This document shows, piece after piece, positions 34,002 through 44,300 of a stretch of DNA of 64,000 nucleotides. The notes below the pieces were generated by a model that saw nothing but the letters and a program-made list of their open reading frames with translations, made no database searches and had not been told where the DNA came from. Within the stretch, counting starts at the first letter, position 1. Each line of letters starts with the position of its first letter. This DNA is from Pseudomonas fulva (GTDB lineage: Bacteria; Pseudomonadota; Gammaproteobacteria; Pseudomonadales; Pseudomonadaceae), in NCBI RefSeq assembly GCF_015680705.1, contig NZ_JADNYP010000006.1, forward strand, positions 124,001 through 188,000, read 5' to 3'. The position numbers and the translations under genes are program-made.

Positions 34002-36350
34002 TCAGAAGGTCTGGCCCAGGGAGAATTGGAACACCTGGGTATCGGCGTCGTCCGGCTTCTTGACCGGCATCGCCAGACTGAAGCTCAACGGGCCGAGCGC
34101 GGTGATCCAGGTCACGCCCAGGCCAACGGAGCTGGCCATCCCCGAGAAGCCGACCTTCTCGCAGTCCGGCTTGGAACCGCAATTGGTGTCGAACACGTTA
34201 CCGACGTCCCAGAATACCGAGGTCCGCAGCGAGCGCTGGTCCTTGACGAACGGCATCGGGAACAGCAGCTCCACGCCGCCCTGGACGAGGACGTTGCCGC
34301 CGAACGGCAATGGGTCCTGGTCCGGGTCCTCGATAGTGCCGGGATTAAGGCCTTTGCTGGGGGTGCTACGCGGTCCGAGGCTGCTGTCCTTGAAGCCACG
34401 CACGGAGTTGAAACCACCAGCATAGTAGTTTTCGTAGAACGGCAAGCCCGAGGTAGAGCCGAAGCCGTCACCGTAGCCCAGTTCGGTATGCAGGCGCAGG
34501 GTGTAGTCGTTGGTGATCGGCTTGAACAGCTGGCCACGGTAGTCGATCTTGAAGAACGACAGGTCGCTGCCCGGCGTGGTGACTTCCGCCGTGAGGCTCT
34601 GGGAATGGCCACGGGTCGCCAGCACGCCCTTGTTCAGGGTCGACTCGGACCAGCCGGCCGAAGCTTTGAAGTTCAGGAAGCTATCGCCTTCATCCTTGAT
34701 GAAATCGAAGATCTCATCGACGGTATAGCGTCCGGTCTTGATCTCGTCCTGCTGCACGGTCAGGCCGAAGCTCAGGCGCGAGGTCTCGCTGATCGGGTAG
34801 CCGACGCTGACCCCGGCACCGAGACTGTCCACCGCATAGCTGGCCACGTCGACGTCGAGGTCGTCGTAGTCGGTGCTGCGATAGAAGGCGTTGTAGCCCA
34901 GGCTGACGCCATCGGCGGTCCAGTAGGGGTCGACGAAGCCGAAGTTGTAGCGGGTCTGGTATTCGCTGCGGTTGAGGCCGATGGAGACCTTGTTGCCGGT
35001 GCCGAGGAAGTTGCTCTGGCTGATCGAGCCGCCGAGGATCAGGCCGGCGCTCTGGGCGAAGCCGACGCTGGCGGTGATCGAGCCGGAAGCCTGTTCCTCG
35101 ACGCTGTAGTTGACGTCGACCTGGTCATCGGTGCCGGGCACCGGCGGCGTCTCGACGTTGGCTTCCTTGAAGAAGCCCAGGCGCTCGAGGCGGGTCTTGG
35201 ACTGGTCGATCAGGTAGGTCGAGGCCCAGCCGCCTTCCATCTGGCGCATCTCGCGGCGCAGTACCTCGTCCTCGGTCTTGGTGTTGCCGCGGAAGTTGAT
35301 GCGATTGACGTAGGCACGCTTGCCGGGGTCGACCACGAAGGTGACGTCGACCGTGTGGTCCTGGTCGTTCGGCGTGGGCACGCCATTGACGTTGGCGAAG
35401 GTGTAGCCCTCGTTGCCCAGGCGGCGGGTGATCAGCTCGGAAGTCGAGGTCATCACCTTGCGCGAGAACACCTGGCCAGGCTGCACCAGCAGCAGCGAGC
35501 GGATCTGCTCTTCCGGGACCTTGAGGTCGCCGGACAGCTTGACGTCGCGAATGCTGTACTTCTCGCCCTCGTTGATGTTCACGGTGATGTAGACATGCTT
35601 CTTGTCCGGAGTGATCGACACCTGGGTCGAAGCGATGTCCATGTTGATGTAGCCGCGGTCCAGGTAATAGGAGCGCAGGCGCTCGAGGTCGCCGGACAGC
35701 TTCTCGCGAGCATACTTGTCGTCGTTCTTGAGGAACGACAGCCAGTTGGTGGTCTTGAGCTCGAACAGGCGACTGAGCTCGTCATCGTCGAACACGGTGT
35801 TGCCGACCACGTTGATGTGCTGGATGGCGGCGACCGTGCCTTCGTTGATCTTGATCTTCAGGCCCACGCGGTTGCGCGGCTGCGGCACTACCTCGGCGTC
35901 GACCTCGGCCGAATAGCGGCCCTGGGCCACGTACTGGCGCTGCAGTTCGTTGCGCACACCCTCGAGGGTGGCACGCTGGAAGATCTCGCCTTCGGCCAGG
36001 CCCGACTGCTTGAGGCCCTTCATCAGGTCTTCGGTACCGATGGCCTTGTTGCCTTCGATCTCGATGCTGGCGACCGAAGGCCGTTCGACCACGTTGATGA
36101 TCAGGACATTGCCGTCGCGGCTCAGCTGGATGTCCTGGAAGAAGCCGGTCCTGAACAGCGAACGGGTGGACTCCACCAGGCGCCGGTCATCGGCCTGATC
36201 GCCCACGTTCAATGGCAGGGCGCCGAACACGCTACCGGCGGAAACCCGCTGGAGACCATTGACTCGGATATCGGAGATGGTGAAGGACTCGGCGTGAACT
36301 TCAGCGATCATCAGTGCGGAGAGGACCGCAGTTAGCAGCAGACGTTTCAT
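34002..36350 (-). CDS. bamA: Outer membrane protein assembly factor BamA
   Basis: 782-residue outer-membrane insertase. It has a signal peptide (MKRLLLTAVLSALMIAEVHA), then five POTRA repeats to about residue 420, starting FTISDIRVNGLQRVSAGSV. A 16-strand beta-barrel follows and ends in a terminal Phe (FSLGQTF). The lid-loop motif VRGF appears in GGFNSVRGFKDSSLG. It follows rseP and precedes skp. Length is normal. Confidence 0.98.
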   Translation of the reverse strand: MKRLLLTAVLSALMIAEVHAESFTISDIRVNGLQRVSAGSVFGALPLNVGDQADDRRLVESTRSLFRTGFFQDIQLSRDGNVLIINVVERPSVASIEIEGNKAIGTEDLMKGLKQSGLAEGEIFQRATLEGVRNELQRQYVAQGRYSAEVDAEVVPQPRNRVGLKIKINEGTVAAIQHINVVGNTVFDDDELSRLFELKTTNWLSFLKNDDKYAREKLSGDLERLRSYYLDRGYINMDIASTQVSITPDKKHVYITVNINEGEKYSIRDVKLSGDLKVPEEQIRSLLLVQPGQVFSRKVMTSTSELITRRLGNEGYTFANVNGVPTPNDQDHTVDVTFVVDPGKRAYVNRINFRGNTKTEDEVLRREMRQMEGGWASTYLIDQSKTRLERLGFFKEANVETPPVPGTDDQVDVNYSVEEQASGSITASVGFAQSAGLILGGSISQSNFLGTGNKVSIGLNRSEYQTRYNFGFVDPYWTADGVSLGYNAFYRSTDYDDLDVDVASYAVDSLGAGVSVGYPISETSRLSFGLTVQQDEIKTGRYTVDEIFDFIKDEGDSFLNFKASAGWSESTLNKGVLATRGHSQSLTAEVTTPGSDLSFFKIDYRGQLFKPITNDYTLRLHTELGYGDGFGSTSGLPFYENYYAGGFNSVRGFKDSSLGPRSTPSKGLNPGTIEDPDQDPLPFGGNVLVQGGVELLFPMPFVKDQRSLRTSVFWDVGNVFDTNCGSKPDCEKVGFSGMASSVGLGVTWITALGPLSFSLAMPVKKPDDADTQVFQFSLGQTF

Positions 36351-36422
36351 GAAGTCCTTTTATTCCAACTGGCAATGAACAACCTGCCGCATGGCGGCGG
36401 CAGGTTCGAAATGCGCAAAGCG

Positions 36423-37775
36423 TTAAAGTCGACCCAGATCGTTGATCAGGGCAAGCAGCATCACCCCGACGACCAAACTGATTCCGATCTGGACCCCCCA
36501 ACCTTGTACCCGATCCGACAGGGGACGACCGCGCGCCCACTCGATCAGGTAGAACAACAGGTGCCCTCCATCCAGTACGGGGATGGGCAGCAGGTTAAGA
36601 ACCCCCAGGCTTATGCTCAGGTAGGCGAGGAAATTCAGGAAATCACCCACGCCGGACTGGGCCGAAGCGCCCGCCACTTTAGCAATGGTTATCGGTCCGC
36701 TCAAGTTTTTTACCGAGAGCTCGCCGAACAGCATTTTCTTCAGCGATTCGAGCGTCAGCACGCTCATGTTCCAGGTCCGCGACAAGCCTTCGCCGACCGC
36801 CTCCAGCGGCCCATAGCTGACTTCGCGCAGCATGCTGGCCGGCCATTCGCCGCTCTTCACCCCGGCGCCCAGATAGCCACCGGCGGCCTTGCCCTCGCCG
36901 CGATGGCCAAGGGTGACCGGGATTTCCATGGACGCGCCATCGCGCTCGATGCGCAACTGCACCTTGCGGTCGGCGCGCGCGCGCACTTCGTCGACCACCT
37001 GCTGCCAGTCGCTTAGCGCCGCGCCGTCGAGCGCCAGCAGGCGATCGCCGGTCTTGAGCCCGGCCGCCGCGGCAGGCCCCTTGGGATCGAGTTCGGCCAG
37101 CACCGGCGCGATCGCCGGGCGCCACGGCTGCAGGCCGAGCGACTGGATCGGGTCCGGCTCGTCGACGTTGCGCAGCCAGTCGTCGAGCCGCACTTCGTGC
37201 TGGCGCACGCTGTCGGCCCCGTCGTCGAGCACGCCCAGGCGCAGCGTTCCGCTCTCGCCGAGGCGGCGCACCAGTTGCAGGTTGACCGCCGACCAGCCAC
37301 TGGTTGGCTTGCCATCGATGGAAACAATTTCCTGGCCGGCGGCGAGCCCGGCCTGGGCCGCGAGGCTACCGGGCTCCACTGCGCCGATCACCGGACGGAT
37401 CTGCTGGGTACCGAGCATCGCCAGCAGCCAGAAGAACAGGATGGCCAGCAGGAAGTTGGCTACCGGGCCGGCGGCGACGATGGCGATGCGCCGCCCCACC
37501 GACTTGCGGTTGAACGACTGGTCGGCCAGCGCCGCCGGGACCGTGCCCTCGCGCTCGTCGAGCATCTTGACGTAGCCGCCCAGCGGAATCGCCGCGATGA
37601 CGAACTCGGTGCCATGCCGGTCGTGCCAGCGCAGCAAGGGCGTGCCGAAGCCGACCGAGAAGCGCAGCACCTTGACGCCACAGCGCCGCGCCACCCAGAA
37701 GTGGCCGAACTCGTGGAAGGTGACCAGCACGCCCAGTGCCAGCAAGGTGCCGATGATCATGTAGAGCGCAGTCAT
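36423..37775 (-). CDS. rseP: Site-2 protease RseP
   Basis: 450-residue inner-membrane zinc protease that cleaves anti-sigma factors in the envelope stress response and trims signal-peptide remnants. The zinc motif HEFGH lies at residues 21-25 in the first membrane helix. Two PDZ domains follow (around AGQEIVSIDGKPTSGWSAV and KTGDRLLALDGAALSDW). The second catalytic motif LPIPVLDGGHLLFYLIE lies near the C-terminus. It follows dxr on the same strand. Confidence 0.97.
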   Translation of the reverse strand: MTALYMIIGTLLALGVLVTFHEFGHFWVARRCGVKVLRFSVGFGTPLLRWHDRHGTEFVIAAIPLGGYVKMLDEREGTVPAALADQSFNRKSVGRRIAIVAAGPVANFLLAILFFWLLAMLGTQQIRPVIGAVEPGSLAAQAGLAAGQEIVSIDGKPTSGWSAVNLQLVRRLGESGTLRLGVLDDGADSVRQHEVRLDDWLRNVDEPDPIQSLGLQPWRPAIAPVLAELDPKGPAAAAGLKTGDRLLALDGAALSDWQQVVDEVRARADRKVQLRIERDGASMEIPVTLGHRGEGKAAGGYLGAGVKSGEWPASMLREVSYGPLEAVGEGLSRTWNMSVLTLESLKKMLFGELSVKNLSGPITIAKVAGASAQSGVGDFLNFLAYLSISLGVLNLLPIPVLDGGHLLFYLIEWARGRPLSDRVQGWGVQIGISLVVGVMLLALINDLGRL

Positions 37776-37962
37776 GTCTATCTCCGAATGACGTCCAGCA
37801 TTGCCTGCTGCGGCCGCGACAGCCCAGGCTCGGTACGAAAAGGGCCTGGACGACGGCCATGCCGCGTCGAACTCGGCTCGCGATGCTCAATGGCAGCAGG
37901 CAAGCAGTGCATCCTCGCCCGTGCTCGCCTCGATCGCCAGCTGGCGGCCCTGGCCACAAAGC

Positions 37963-39153
37963 CTAGCGATGATGACGATTCAGCCATTGCCGAGCCAGCT
38001 CCCGGGCGCGCAGGTCGGCGGCGAACACCGCATCCAGCGAGGCCACCGGCACCACGGGGTCGCGCTCGAGCACGTGCTCGATGATACCCGCGATCTCCGG
38101 GAAACGGATACGCCGCTGGAGAAATGCCTCCACCGCCACCTCGTTCGCCGCATTGAGCACTGCCGCCGCGCTGCCCCCGGCTTCGGCGGCCTGGCGCGCC
38201 AGGCGCAGGCATGGAAAGCGCTGCTCGTCGGGCGCCTGGAAGTCCAGGCGGGCGATGGCGAACAGGTCGAGCGGCGCGACACCGGAGTCGATCCGCTGCG
38301 GCCAGGCTAGGGCATTGGCGATCGGCGTGCGCATGTCGGGGTTGCCCAGCTGCGCCAGCACCGAACCGTCGATGTAGTCTACCAGCGAGTGGATGACGCT
38401 TTGTGGATGCACCACCACCTCGACCCTGGACGGTGGCGCGTCGAACAGCCAGCAGGCTTCGATCAGCTCGAGCCCCTTGTTCATCATGCTCGCCGAGTCG
38501 ACCGAGATCTTCCGGCCCATGGACCAGTTGGGGTGCGCACAGGCCTGCTCCGGCGTGACATCGGCCAGCGCCTCGGGCGGCGTCTGGCGGAATGGCCCGC
38601 CGGACGCGGTCAGCAGGATCCGTCGCACCCCTACCTCGCCCAAGCCACGGGCATAGTCCCCTGGCAGACACTGGAAGATGGCATTGTGCTCGCTGTCGAT
38701 GGGCAGCAACACGGCGCCACTGCGCCGCACCGCATCCATGAACAAGGCGCCGGACATCACCAGCGCCTCCTTGTTGGCCAGCAGCACCTTCTTGCCGGCC
38801 TCGACCGCCGCAAGCGTCGGCCGCAGGCCAGCGGCACCGACGATGGCCGCCATCACCGCATCCACTTCCATGGCCGCCGCCACCTCGCACAGCCCCGCCT
38901 CGCCCACCAGCACTTCGGTCGCGCAGCCGGCCGCGGCCAGCCCCGCGCGCAGGCGCGTGGCCGCCGCGTCATCCGGGACCACCGCACAGGCTGGACGATG
39001 GCGCAGGCACAGGGCGAGCAGTTCGTCGAGCCGGGAAAAGCCGCTCAGGGCATGCACTTGGTAGCGCTCGGGATGACGGCCGATGACGTCGAGGGTGCTC
39101 AGGCCGATCGAACCCGTGGCACCGAGCACGGTGATGCGTTGCACGTGACTCAC
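37963..39153 (-). CDS. dxr: 1-deoxy-D-xylulose 5-phosphate reductoisomerase
   Basis: 396-residue NADPH enzyme, the second step of the non-mevalonate isoprenoid pathway. The Rossmann start [32 protein letters not shown], metal-site segment [14 protein letters not shown] and [14 protein letters not shown] are present. The start is GTG at 39153 in a GTGA overlap with the cdsA stop, giving [11 protein letters not shown]. The frame continues to 39177, but that reads through the cdsA end. Downstream, 187 bp separate it from rseP. Confidence 0.96.
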   Translation of the reverse strand: MSHVQRITVLGATGSIGLSTLDVIGRHPERYQVHALSGFSRLDELLALCLRHRPACAVVPDDAAATRLRAGLAAAGCATEVLVGEAGLCEVAAAMEVDAVMAAIVGAAGLRPTLAAVEAGKKVLLANKEALVMSGALFMDAVRRSGAVLLPIDSEHNAIFQCLPGDYARGLGEVGVRRILLTASGGPFRQTPPEALADVTPEQACAHPNWSMGRKISVDSASMMNKGLELIEACWLFDAPPSRVEVVVHPQSVIHSLVDYIDGSVLAQLGNPDMRTPIANALAWPQRIDSGVAPLDLFAIARLDFQAPDEQRFPCLRLARQAAEAGGSAAAVLNAANEVAVEAFLQRRIRFPEIAGIIEHVLERDPVVPVASLDAVFAADLRARELARQWLNRHHR

Positions 39154-39965
39154 ATGACACCCCATTCGGCCGCCCACAGCAGCACGGCGAATATCGGAAT
39201 CGCTGCGGTCAGGCTGTCGATACGATCGAGCACGCCCCCATGGCCCGGCAGCAGGTTGCTACTGTCCTTGATCCCGCAGCGGCGCTTGAACATGCTTTCG
39301 GTCAGGTCGCCGATCACCGACGACAGCACCACCAGGGCTGCGCCGACCAGGCCGGCCAGCAGCTCGCCGATCCCCCAGTCGCGATAGAGCGCCACGCCAA
39401 GGGTGATGGCAAGGCTCACGGCCAGGCCGCCATATACCCCCTCCCAGCTCTTGCCAGGACTCACCTGGGGCGCCAGCTTGCGCCTGCCGAATGTCCGTCC
39501 GGCGAAATAGGCACCGATGTCCGCCGCCCAGACCAGGACCATCACGGAAAGAATCAGCCAGTTGCCCATCGTCCAGTGCTTGAGCAGGACCAGCCCTTGC
39601 CAGGCCGGCAGCAGGATCAGCAGGCCGATCAGCAGGCGACAGGCCACGCTTGCCCACAACTCGCTGCTGCGTGGATAGGTCAGTACCAGCCAGGTGGCCA
39701 GGGCCCACCAGATCACCGAGGCACCCAGCACCCATGGCGCCAGGTCCGGCATCAGGTAGAGCAGCAGCAATGCGCCCGCCACGACCGCGGCGTAGGCGGC
39801 GCGCAAGGGCTGCGCCTCGAGACCGGCCAGGCGCGCCCACTCCCAGGCACCAAGACTGACCACCAGGCCGATGAACAGGGCGAAGGCGCCACCGCCGAGC
39901 AGAAAGAACCCGCCCAGCGCCACCGGCAACAGGATCAGCGCGGTGATGATACGTTGTCTAAGCAT
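39150..39965 (-). CDS. cdsA: Phosphatidate cytidylyltransferase
   Basis: 271-residue polytopic inner-membrane enzyme making CDP-diacylglycerol for phospholipids. About seven to eight hydrophobic helices are visible, with the C-terminal family signature [20 protein letters not shown] followed by [15 protein letters not shown]. The start ATG at 39965 overlaps the uppS stop (TAATG). The long open frame upstream covers uppS and is not coding here. Confidence 0.96.
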   Translation of the reverse strand: MLRQRIITALILLPVALGGFFLLGGGAFALFIGLVVSLGAWEWARLAGLEAQPLRAAYAAVVAGALLLLYLMPDLAPWVLGASVIWWALATWLVLTYPRSSELWASVACRLLIGLLILLPAWQGLVLLKHWTMGNWLILSVMVLVWAADIGAYFAGRTFGRRKLAPQVSPGKSWEGVYGGLAVSLAITLGVALYRDWGIGELLAGLVGAALVVLSSVIGDLTESMFKRRCGIKDSSNLLPGHGGVLDRIDSLTAAIPIFAVLLWAAEWGVM

Positions 39966-40720
39966 TAGGCACGGGCTCCAGCCTCGACCTGCTCGCTGGT
40001 CCTTCCGAAGCGGCGCTGGCGCGAAGCGAAATCGGCCAGCGCGTTGCGCATGGCCTCGTGTTTGAAGTCCGGCCAGTACAGGTCGGAGAAGTACAGCTCG
40101 GCATAGGCCAGCTGCCAGAGCAGGAAATTGCTGATGCGGTGCTCGCCACCGGTGCGGATGCACAGGTCCGGCAGCGGCAGGTCGCCGGTGGCCAGGCAGT
40201 TCTGCAACAGACCGGGGGTGATATCGTCCGGGCGCAGGTGCCCCGCCTGCACTTCGCGCGCCAGCTGCTGTGCAGCCTGGGCAATGTCCCACTGGCCGCC
40301 ATAGTTGGCGGCGATCTGCAGGATGAAGCGACCGCTGCCAGCGGTCAGCGCCTCGGCTTCGCGCATGGCGGCCTGCAGCTCCGGGTGGAAACGCGAGCGA
40401 TCGCCGATGATCCGCAGCGAGATATTGTTCTCGCGCAGTCGTCGAGCCTCCCGACGCAATGCCGAGAAGAACAGCTCCATGAGCGCACCCACCTCGTCGG
40501 CGGGACGCTGCCAGTTCTCGCTGGAGAAGGCGAACAGCGTGAGCACTTCGACCTTGGCCTGAGCGCAGACCTCGATCACCGCGCGAACCGCGTCGACGCC
40601 GGCCTTGTGCCCGGCGACGCCGGGCAGCAGGCGTCGTTTCGCCCAGCGGTTGTTGCCGTCCATGATGATAGCGACATGACGCGGCACCGAGCCCGGCGCC
40701 GCCTGCTTGGTCTTTTCCAT
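39965..40720 (-). CDS. uppS: Undecaprenyl diphosphate synthase
   Basis: 251-residue cis-prenyltransferase that makes the C55 lipid carrier for peptidoglycan and LPS. The catalytic Asp21 is in HVAIIMDGNNRWAKRR. TLFAFSSENWQRPADEV and the C-terminal IRTGGEHRISNFLLWQLAYA are conserved. It lies 14 bp after frr and overlaps cdsA. Confidence 0.97.
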   Translation of the reverse strand: MEKTKQAAPGSVPRHVAIIMDGNNRWAKRRLLPGVAGHKAGVDAVRAVIEVCAQAKVEVLTLFAFSSENWQRPADEVGALMELFFSALRREARRLRENNISLRIIGDRSRFHPELQAAMREAEALTAGSGRFILQIAANYGGQWDIAQAAQQLAREVQAGHLRPDDITPGLLQNCLATGDLPLPDLCIRTGGEHRISNFLLWQLAYAELYFSDLYWPDFKHEAMRNALADFASRQRRFGRTSEQVEAGARA

Positions 40721-40734
40721 TGGAAACCCCGGCC

Positions 40735-41292
40735 TCAGACGGCCATCAGGTCCTTTTCCTTGGCCTTGAACGCGGCATCGATCTCGGCGACGAACTTGTC
40801 GGTCAGCTTCTGGATCTCGTCCGCTGCGCGACGCTCTTCGTCTTCGCTGATTTCCTTGTCCTTGGTCAGCTTCTTCAGGTCGGCCAGCGCGTCGCGGCGA
40901 ACATTGCGCACGGCGACCTTGGCATCCTCGGCGACGCCGCTGGCCTGCTTGGTGTAGCCCTTGCGGGTTTCCTCGGTCAGGGCCGGCATCGGCACGCGGA
41001 TGGTGGTGCCGGCACTGGATGGATTCAGGCCCAGGTCGGAGGTCAGGATGGCCTTCTCGATGGCGGCGCTGAGGTTCTTGTCATGGGCGACGATCTTCAG
41101 GGTGCGGGCATCCTCGACGGTGACCGCGGCCACCTGGTTCAGCGGCATTTCGCTACCCCAGGCCGGCACCTTGACGCTGTCCAGGATGCTCGGGTGGGCA
41201 CGACCGGTGCGGATGGCCGCCAGGTTGCGGCCAAGGGCCTCGATGGACTTGCCCATGCGCTCCTGAGCTTGTTTCTTGATGTCGTTGATCAT
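40735..41292 (-). CDS. frr: Ribosome recycling factor
   Basis: 185-residue translation factor that splits the post-termination ribosome together with EF-G. It has the two-domain tRNA-like shape: three-helix bundle with [20 protein letters not shown] at the start, the domain II segment [20 protein letters not shown], and the C-terminal helix [20 protein letters not shown]. The start overlaps the pyrH stop by 4 bp (ATGA). Confidence 0.97.
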   Translation of the reverse strand: MINDIKKQAQERMGKSIEALGRNLAAIRTGRAHPSILDSVKVPAWGSEMPLNQVAAVTVEDARTLKIVAHDKNLSAAIEKAILTSDLGLNPSSAGTTIRVPMPALTEETRKGYTKQASGVAEDAKVAVRNVRRDALADLKKLTKDKEISEDEERRAADEIQKLTDKFVAEIDAAFKAKEKDLMAV

Positions 41293-42032
41293 GCTTGGCC
41301 TTCCTCGATCAGGGTTCCTTCGGCGCCGCCCACCACGATGTTCAGCAGGGCGCCAGGCTTGTTCATGTTGAATACCCGCAACGGCATCTTGTGGTCGCGA
41401 CACAGGCAGATTGCGGTCAGGTCCATCACCCCGAGCTTGCGATCCAGGACCTCGTCGTAGGTCAGATGATCGAACTTCTCGGCATGCGGGTCCTTGAACG
41501 GATCGGCAGTGTACACGCCATCGACCTTGGTTGCCTTGAGCACCACGTCGGCATCGATCTCGATGGCGCGCAGGCAAGCGGCGGAATCGGTGGTGAAGAA
41601 CGGGTTGCCGGTACCGGCGGAGAAAATTACCACATCCCCGGACGAGAGGTGGCGAACAGCTTTGCGGCGATCGTAATGATCGGTGACCCCGACCATGGAA
41701 ATGGCGGACATCACGATGGCCGAGATATTCGAGCGCTCGAGCGCATCGCGCATGGCCAGGGCGTTCATCACCGTGGCCAGCATGCCCATGTGGTCACCGG
41801 TGACCCGGTCCATGCCGGCAGCGCTGAGCGCGGCGCCGCGGAACAGGTTGCCGCCACCGATCACCAGGCCGACCTGGACACCGATACCGACCAGCTGGCC
41901 GACTTCCAGGGCCATGCGATCCAGGACTTTCGGATCGATGCCAAACTCTTCCGAACCCATCAGGGCCTCGCCGCTAAGTTTGAGCAAAATGCGTTTATAG
42001 CGAGGTTGGCGACCACTCACCTGCTGAGCCAT
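41289..42032 (-). CDS. pyrH: UMP kinase
   Basis: 247-residue hexameric bacterial UMP kinase of pyrimidine synthesis. Conserved segments are [48 protein letters not shown] and [20 protein letters not shown]. It is coupled to frr at its end and separated from tsf by 182 bp containing a hairpin. Confidence 0.97.
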   Translation of the reverse strand: MAQQVSGRQPRYKRILLKLSGEALMGSEEFGIDPKVLDRMALEVGQLVGIGVQVGLVIGGGNLFRGAALSAAGMDRVTGDHMGMLATVMNALAMRDALERSNISAIVMSAISMVGVTDHYDRRKAVRHLSSGDVVIFSAGTGNPFFTTDSAACLRAIEIDADVVLKATKVDGVYTADPFKDPHAEKFDHLTYDEVLDRKLGVMDLTAICLCRDHKMPLRVFNMNKPGALLNIVVGGAEGTLIEEGQA

Positions 42033-42159
42033 TGCGAGTCTCTCCTGCGGCGTTGTAAAGAAAATTCCGAGCGGGCTGGATACAGCCTGCTAACTGTAGC
42101 GCGGCGCTGTTTGCGCGCCAGCGGGAAGCCGGCCGGATAAACCGTTCCCCGCTTTGACA

Positions 42160-42191
42160 AAGAGGCTGCGCGCGTAAGCGGGCAGCCTCTT
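42160..42191 (-). terminator. Hairpin between tsf and pyrH
   Basis: 10 bp stem (AAGAGGCTGC / GCAGCCTCTT) with a 12-base loop, 24 bp after the tsf stop; only TTTGTC follows on the - strand. It may terminate rpsB-tsf transcripts partly before pyrH. Confidence 0.6.
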
Positions 42192-42214
42192 CGGTTCGAC
42201 AGACGGGGTCCGTC

Positions 42215-43081
42215 TTATTGCTTCTGGGCAGCAGCCACTTGAGCAGCAACTTCGGCAGCGAAGTTGTCTTCTTTCTTCTCGATGCCTTCACCGACTTCGT
42301 AGCGGACGAAGGAAACGATCTCGGCACCGGCTTTCTTGGCCAGCTCGCCGACCTTGACTTCCGGATCCATGACGAAGGCTTGCTCGACCAGGCTGGCTTC
42401 GGCCAGGAACTTGGCGATACGACCCTTGATCATGTTCTCGACGATGTTTTCCGGCTTGCCGGCGATCTTGTCGGCGTTGAGCTGCAGGAAGATCTCCTTT
42501 TCCTTGGCGACCAGCTCGTCGGACACGTCTTCCGGACGCACGACTTCCGGCTTGGAAGCGGCCACGTGCATGGCGATCTTCTTGGCCAGCTCCTCGTCAC
42601 CGCCCTTGAGCACGACCAGGACACCGATGCGGTGGCCGTGCAGGTACGAACCGAGGACATCGCCTTCGACGGCGGTCAGGCGACGGATGTTGACGTTCTC
42701 GCCGCACTTGGCGACCAGCGCTTCGCGAGCCGCTTCGCGCGAGGCGATCAGCGGGGCCGCGTCGGTCAGCTTCTGCTCGAACGCTTCGTTCAGGCTGTCC
42801 TTGACGAACGCCTTGAAGTCGTCCTGCAGGGCCAGGAAGTCGGTCTGCGAGTTGACTTCGATGATCAGGCCACGACCGCCTTCGGCGCGCACGGCGATGG
42901 AACCTTCGGCAGCGATGTTGCCAGCCTTCTTGGCAGCCTTGATGGCGCCGGAAGCACGCATGTCGTCGATGGCCTTCTCGATGTCGCCACCGGCAGCGAC
43001 CAGCGCCTTCTTGCATTCCATCATGCCCTGGCCGGTACGCTCACGCAGTTCCTTGACCAGCGCTGCAGTAATTTCTGCCAT
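42215..43081 (-). CDS. tsf: Elongation factor Ts
   Basis: 288-residue guanine-nucleotide exchange factor for EF-Tu. The N-terminal UBA-like part [20 protein letters not shown] is followed by the EF-Tu contact motif SQTDFLA and the C-terminal dimerisation region with [20 protein letters not shown]. It lies after rpsB in the usual rpsB-tsf operon. An intergenic hairpin can adjust its level relative to rpsB. Confidence 0.97.
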   Translation of the reverse strand: MAEITAALVKELRERTGQGMMECKKALVAAGGDIEKAIDDMRASGAIKAAKKAGNIAAEGSIAVRAEGGRGLIIEVNSQTDFLALQDDFKAFVKDSLNEAFEQKLTDAAPLIASREAAREALVAKCGENVNIRRLTAVEGDVLGSYLHGHRIGVLVVLKGGDEELAKKIAMHVAASKPEVVRPEDVSDELVAKEKEIFLQLNADKIAGKPENIVENMIKGRIAKFLAEASLVEQAFVMDPEVKVGELAKKAGAEIVSFVRYEVGEGIEKKEDNFAAEVAAQVAAAQKQ

Positions 43082-43212
43082 TTCAAAATCCTCTGGGATA
43101 GGTTTTCAACCATTCCACCCGCTCGTCACGGGCGCTCAATCTGCAATCCGCTGCCCGATGCCAGCCGGGCAAGCATGCCAAGGCTTTTGGACAGCAGGAT
43201 TTCAAGGTGGCA

Positions 43213-43235
43213 AAAAGGGGGCCGAGCCCCCTTTT
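43213..43235 (-). terminator. Strong hairpin between rpsB and tsf
   Basis: On the - strand, AAAAGGGGGC / GCCCCCTTTT with a three-base loop, followed by TTGCC, 28 bp after the rpsB stop. It looks like an intrinsic terminator or attenuator within the rpsB-tsf operon. Confidence 0.75.
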
Positions 43236-43263
43236 CGCGTGCCAAGTAGACGCCAGGCGTCAA

Positions 43264-44001
43264 TTACTCGGCAGCAGGTGCAGCCGCTTCTTCAGCGTAG
43301 ACTTCGGTGCCGCCGGCAACGTTGTTGCGGCCGCGGATGACCGCGTCGGCCATCGAATTCATGTACAGCTCGATGGCGCGGATGGCGTCGTCGTTGCCTG
43401 GGATGACGTAGTCGACGCCTTCCGGGCTGCTGTTGGTATCGACAACGCCGATGACCGGGATGCCCAGCTTGTTGGCTTCGGTGATGGCGATGCGCTCGTG
43501 CTCGACGTCGATCACGAACAGGGCATCAGGCAGGCCGCCCATGTCCTTGATGCCGCCCAGGCTGCGATCGAGCTTCTCCAGATCGCGCGAGCGCATCAGG
43601 GCTTCTTTCTTGGTCAGCTTGGCGAAGGTGCCGTCTTCGGCCTGGGTTTCCAGGTCGCGCAGACGCTTGATCGAGGCGCGGATGGTCTTGTAGTTGGTCA
43701 GCATGCCGCCCAACCAGCGGTGGTCGACGTACGGCGAACCGCAACGGGCTGCCTGCTCGGCGACGATCTTGCCGGCGGAACGCTTGGTGCCGACGAACAG
43801 GATCTTGTTCTTGCCCTGGGCCAGGCGCTCGACGAACGACAACGCGTCGTTGAACAGCGGCAGGGTTTTTTCCAGGTTGATGATGTGGATCTTGTTACGC
43901 GCGCCGAAGATGTACTTGCCCATCTTCGGGTTCCAGTAACGGGTCTGGTGGCCGAAGTGCACACCGGCCTTCAGCATATCGCGCATGTTGACTTGGGACA
44001 T
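43264..44001 (-). CDS. rpsB: 30S ribosomal protein S2
   Basis: 245-residue small-subunit protein needed for S1 binding. It begins [20 protein letters not shown] with [20 protein letters not shown], and has the signature [20 protein letters not shown] and [20 protein letters not shown]. The C-terminus is acidic and Ala-rich. It is divergent from map across 299 bp, which contains its promoter and a structured leader. First gene of rpsB-tsf. Confidence 0.98.
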   Translation of the reverse strand: MSQVNMRDMLKAGVHFGHQTRYWNPKMGKYIFGARNKIHIINLEKTLPLFNDALSFVERLAQGKNKILFVGTKRSAGKIVAEQAARCGSPYVDHRWLGGMLTNYKTIRASIKRLRDLETQAEDGTFAKLTKKEALMRSRDLEKLDRSLGGIKDMGGLPDALFVIDVEHERIAITEANKLGIPVIGVVDTNSSPEGVDYVIPGNDDAIRAIELYMNSMADAVIRGRNNVAGGTEVYAEEAAAPAAE

Positions 44002-44110
44002 GATTGTTCCTTGATAAGTCGGGTTGGGCCTCCACGTATCCCAATGACCAACCGCGAACCTGACGATTCACGGCACCCAGGCCATCGTGCCGACACGTGT
44101 GTGGGTTTGG

Positions 44111-44134
44111 GCTTTCGAGGTCGTCCCCGAAAGC
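44111..44134 (-). promoter_or_regulatory. Hairpin at the 5' end of the rpsB leader
   Basis: Arms GCTTTCG (44111-44117) and CGAAAGC (44128-44134) form a 7 bp stem with a 10-base loop. With the -10 element at 44142-44147, the mRNA would begin at about 44135, placing this hairpin at its very 5' end, in a leader of about 134 nt. Enteric rpsB leaders are also structured (t44 RNA) and S2 represses its own operon. A shared mechanism is inference. Confidence 0.5.
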
Positions 44135-44141
44135 GGCGCAT

Positions 44142-44147
44142 GTTATA
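44142..44147 (-). promoter_or_regulatory. rpsB: -10 element of the rpsB promoter
   Basis: TATAAC preceded by TGG on the - strand (extended -10), about 140 bp upstream of the rpsB start. No good -35 match is seen (TTCCGT at 17 bp spacing). Confidence 0.55.
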
Positions 44148-44244
44148 CCACAAGCCGCCGCCGAACGGAACCCGCGCATGCGCGCGCCCGTCCGGCCGCT
44201 TTGCAGCTTCCCGGCAAAGCGTCCAGAATGAAGCGTGGGTCTGG

Positions 44245-44250
44245 TAGAAT
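44245..44250 (+). promoter_or_regulatory. map: -10 element of the map promoter
   Basis: TAGAAT preceded by TGG (extended -10), 50 bp before the map start; the -35 region is weak. The divergent rpsB promoter lies about 100 bp away. Confidence 0.5.
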
Positions 44251-44300
44251 CGGCCCTTTCCGTTCGTTCGCGCCCTGGGCGCCGCCGTAGAGAGCCTGCA

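Noticed and set aside
34026..36335. 769-codon + strand frame opposite bamA
   Set aside because: Antisense shadow of bamA with low-complexity Asp/Val/Gly composition.
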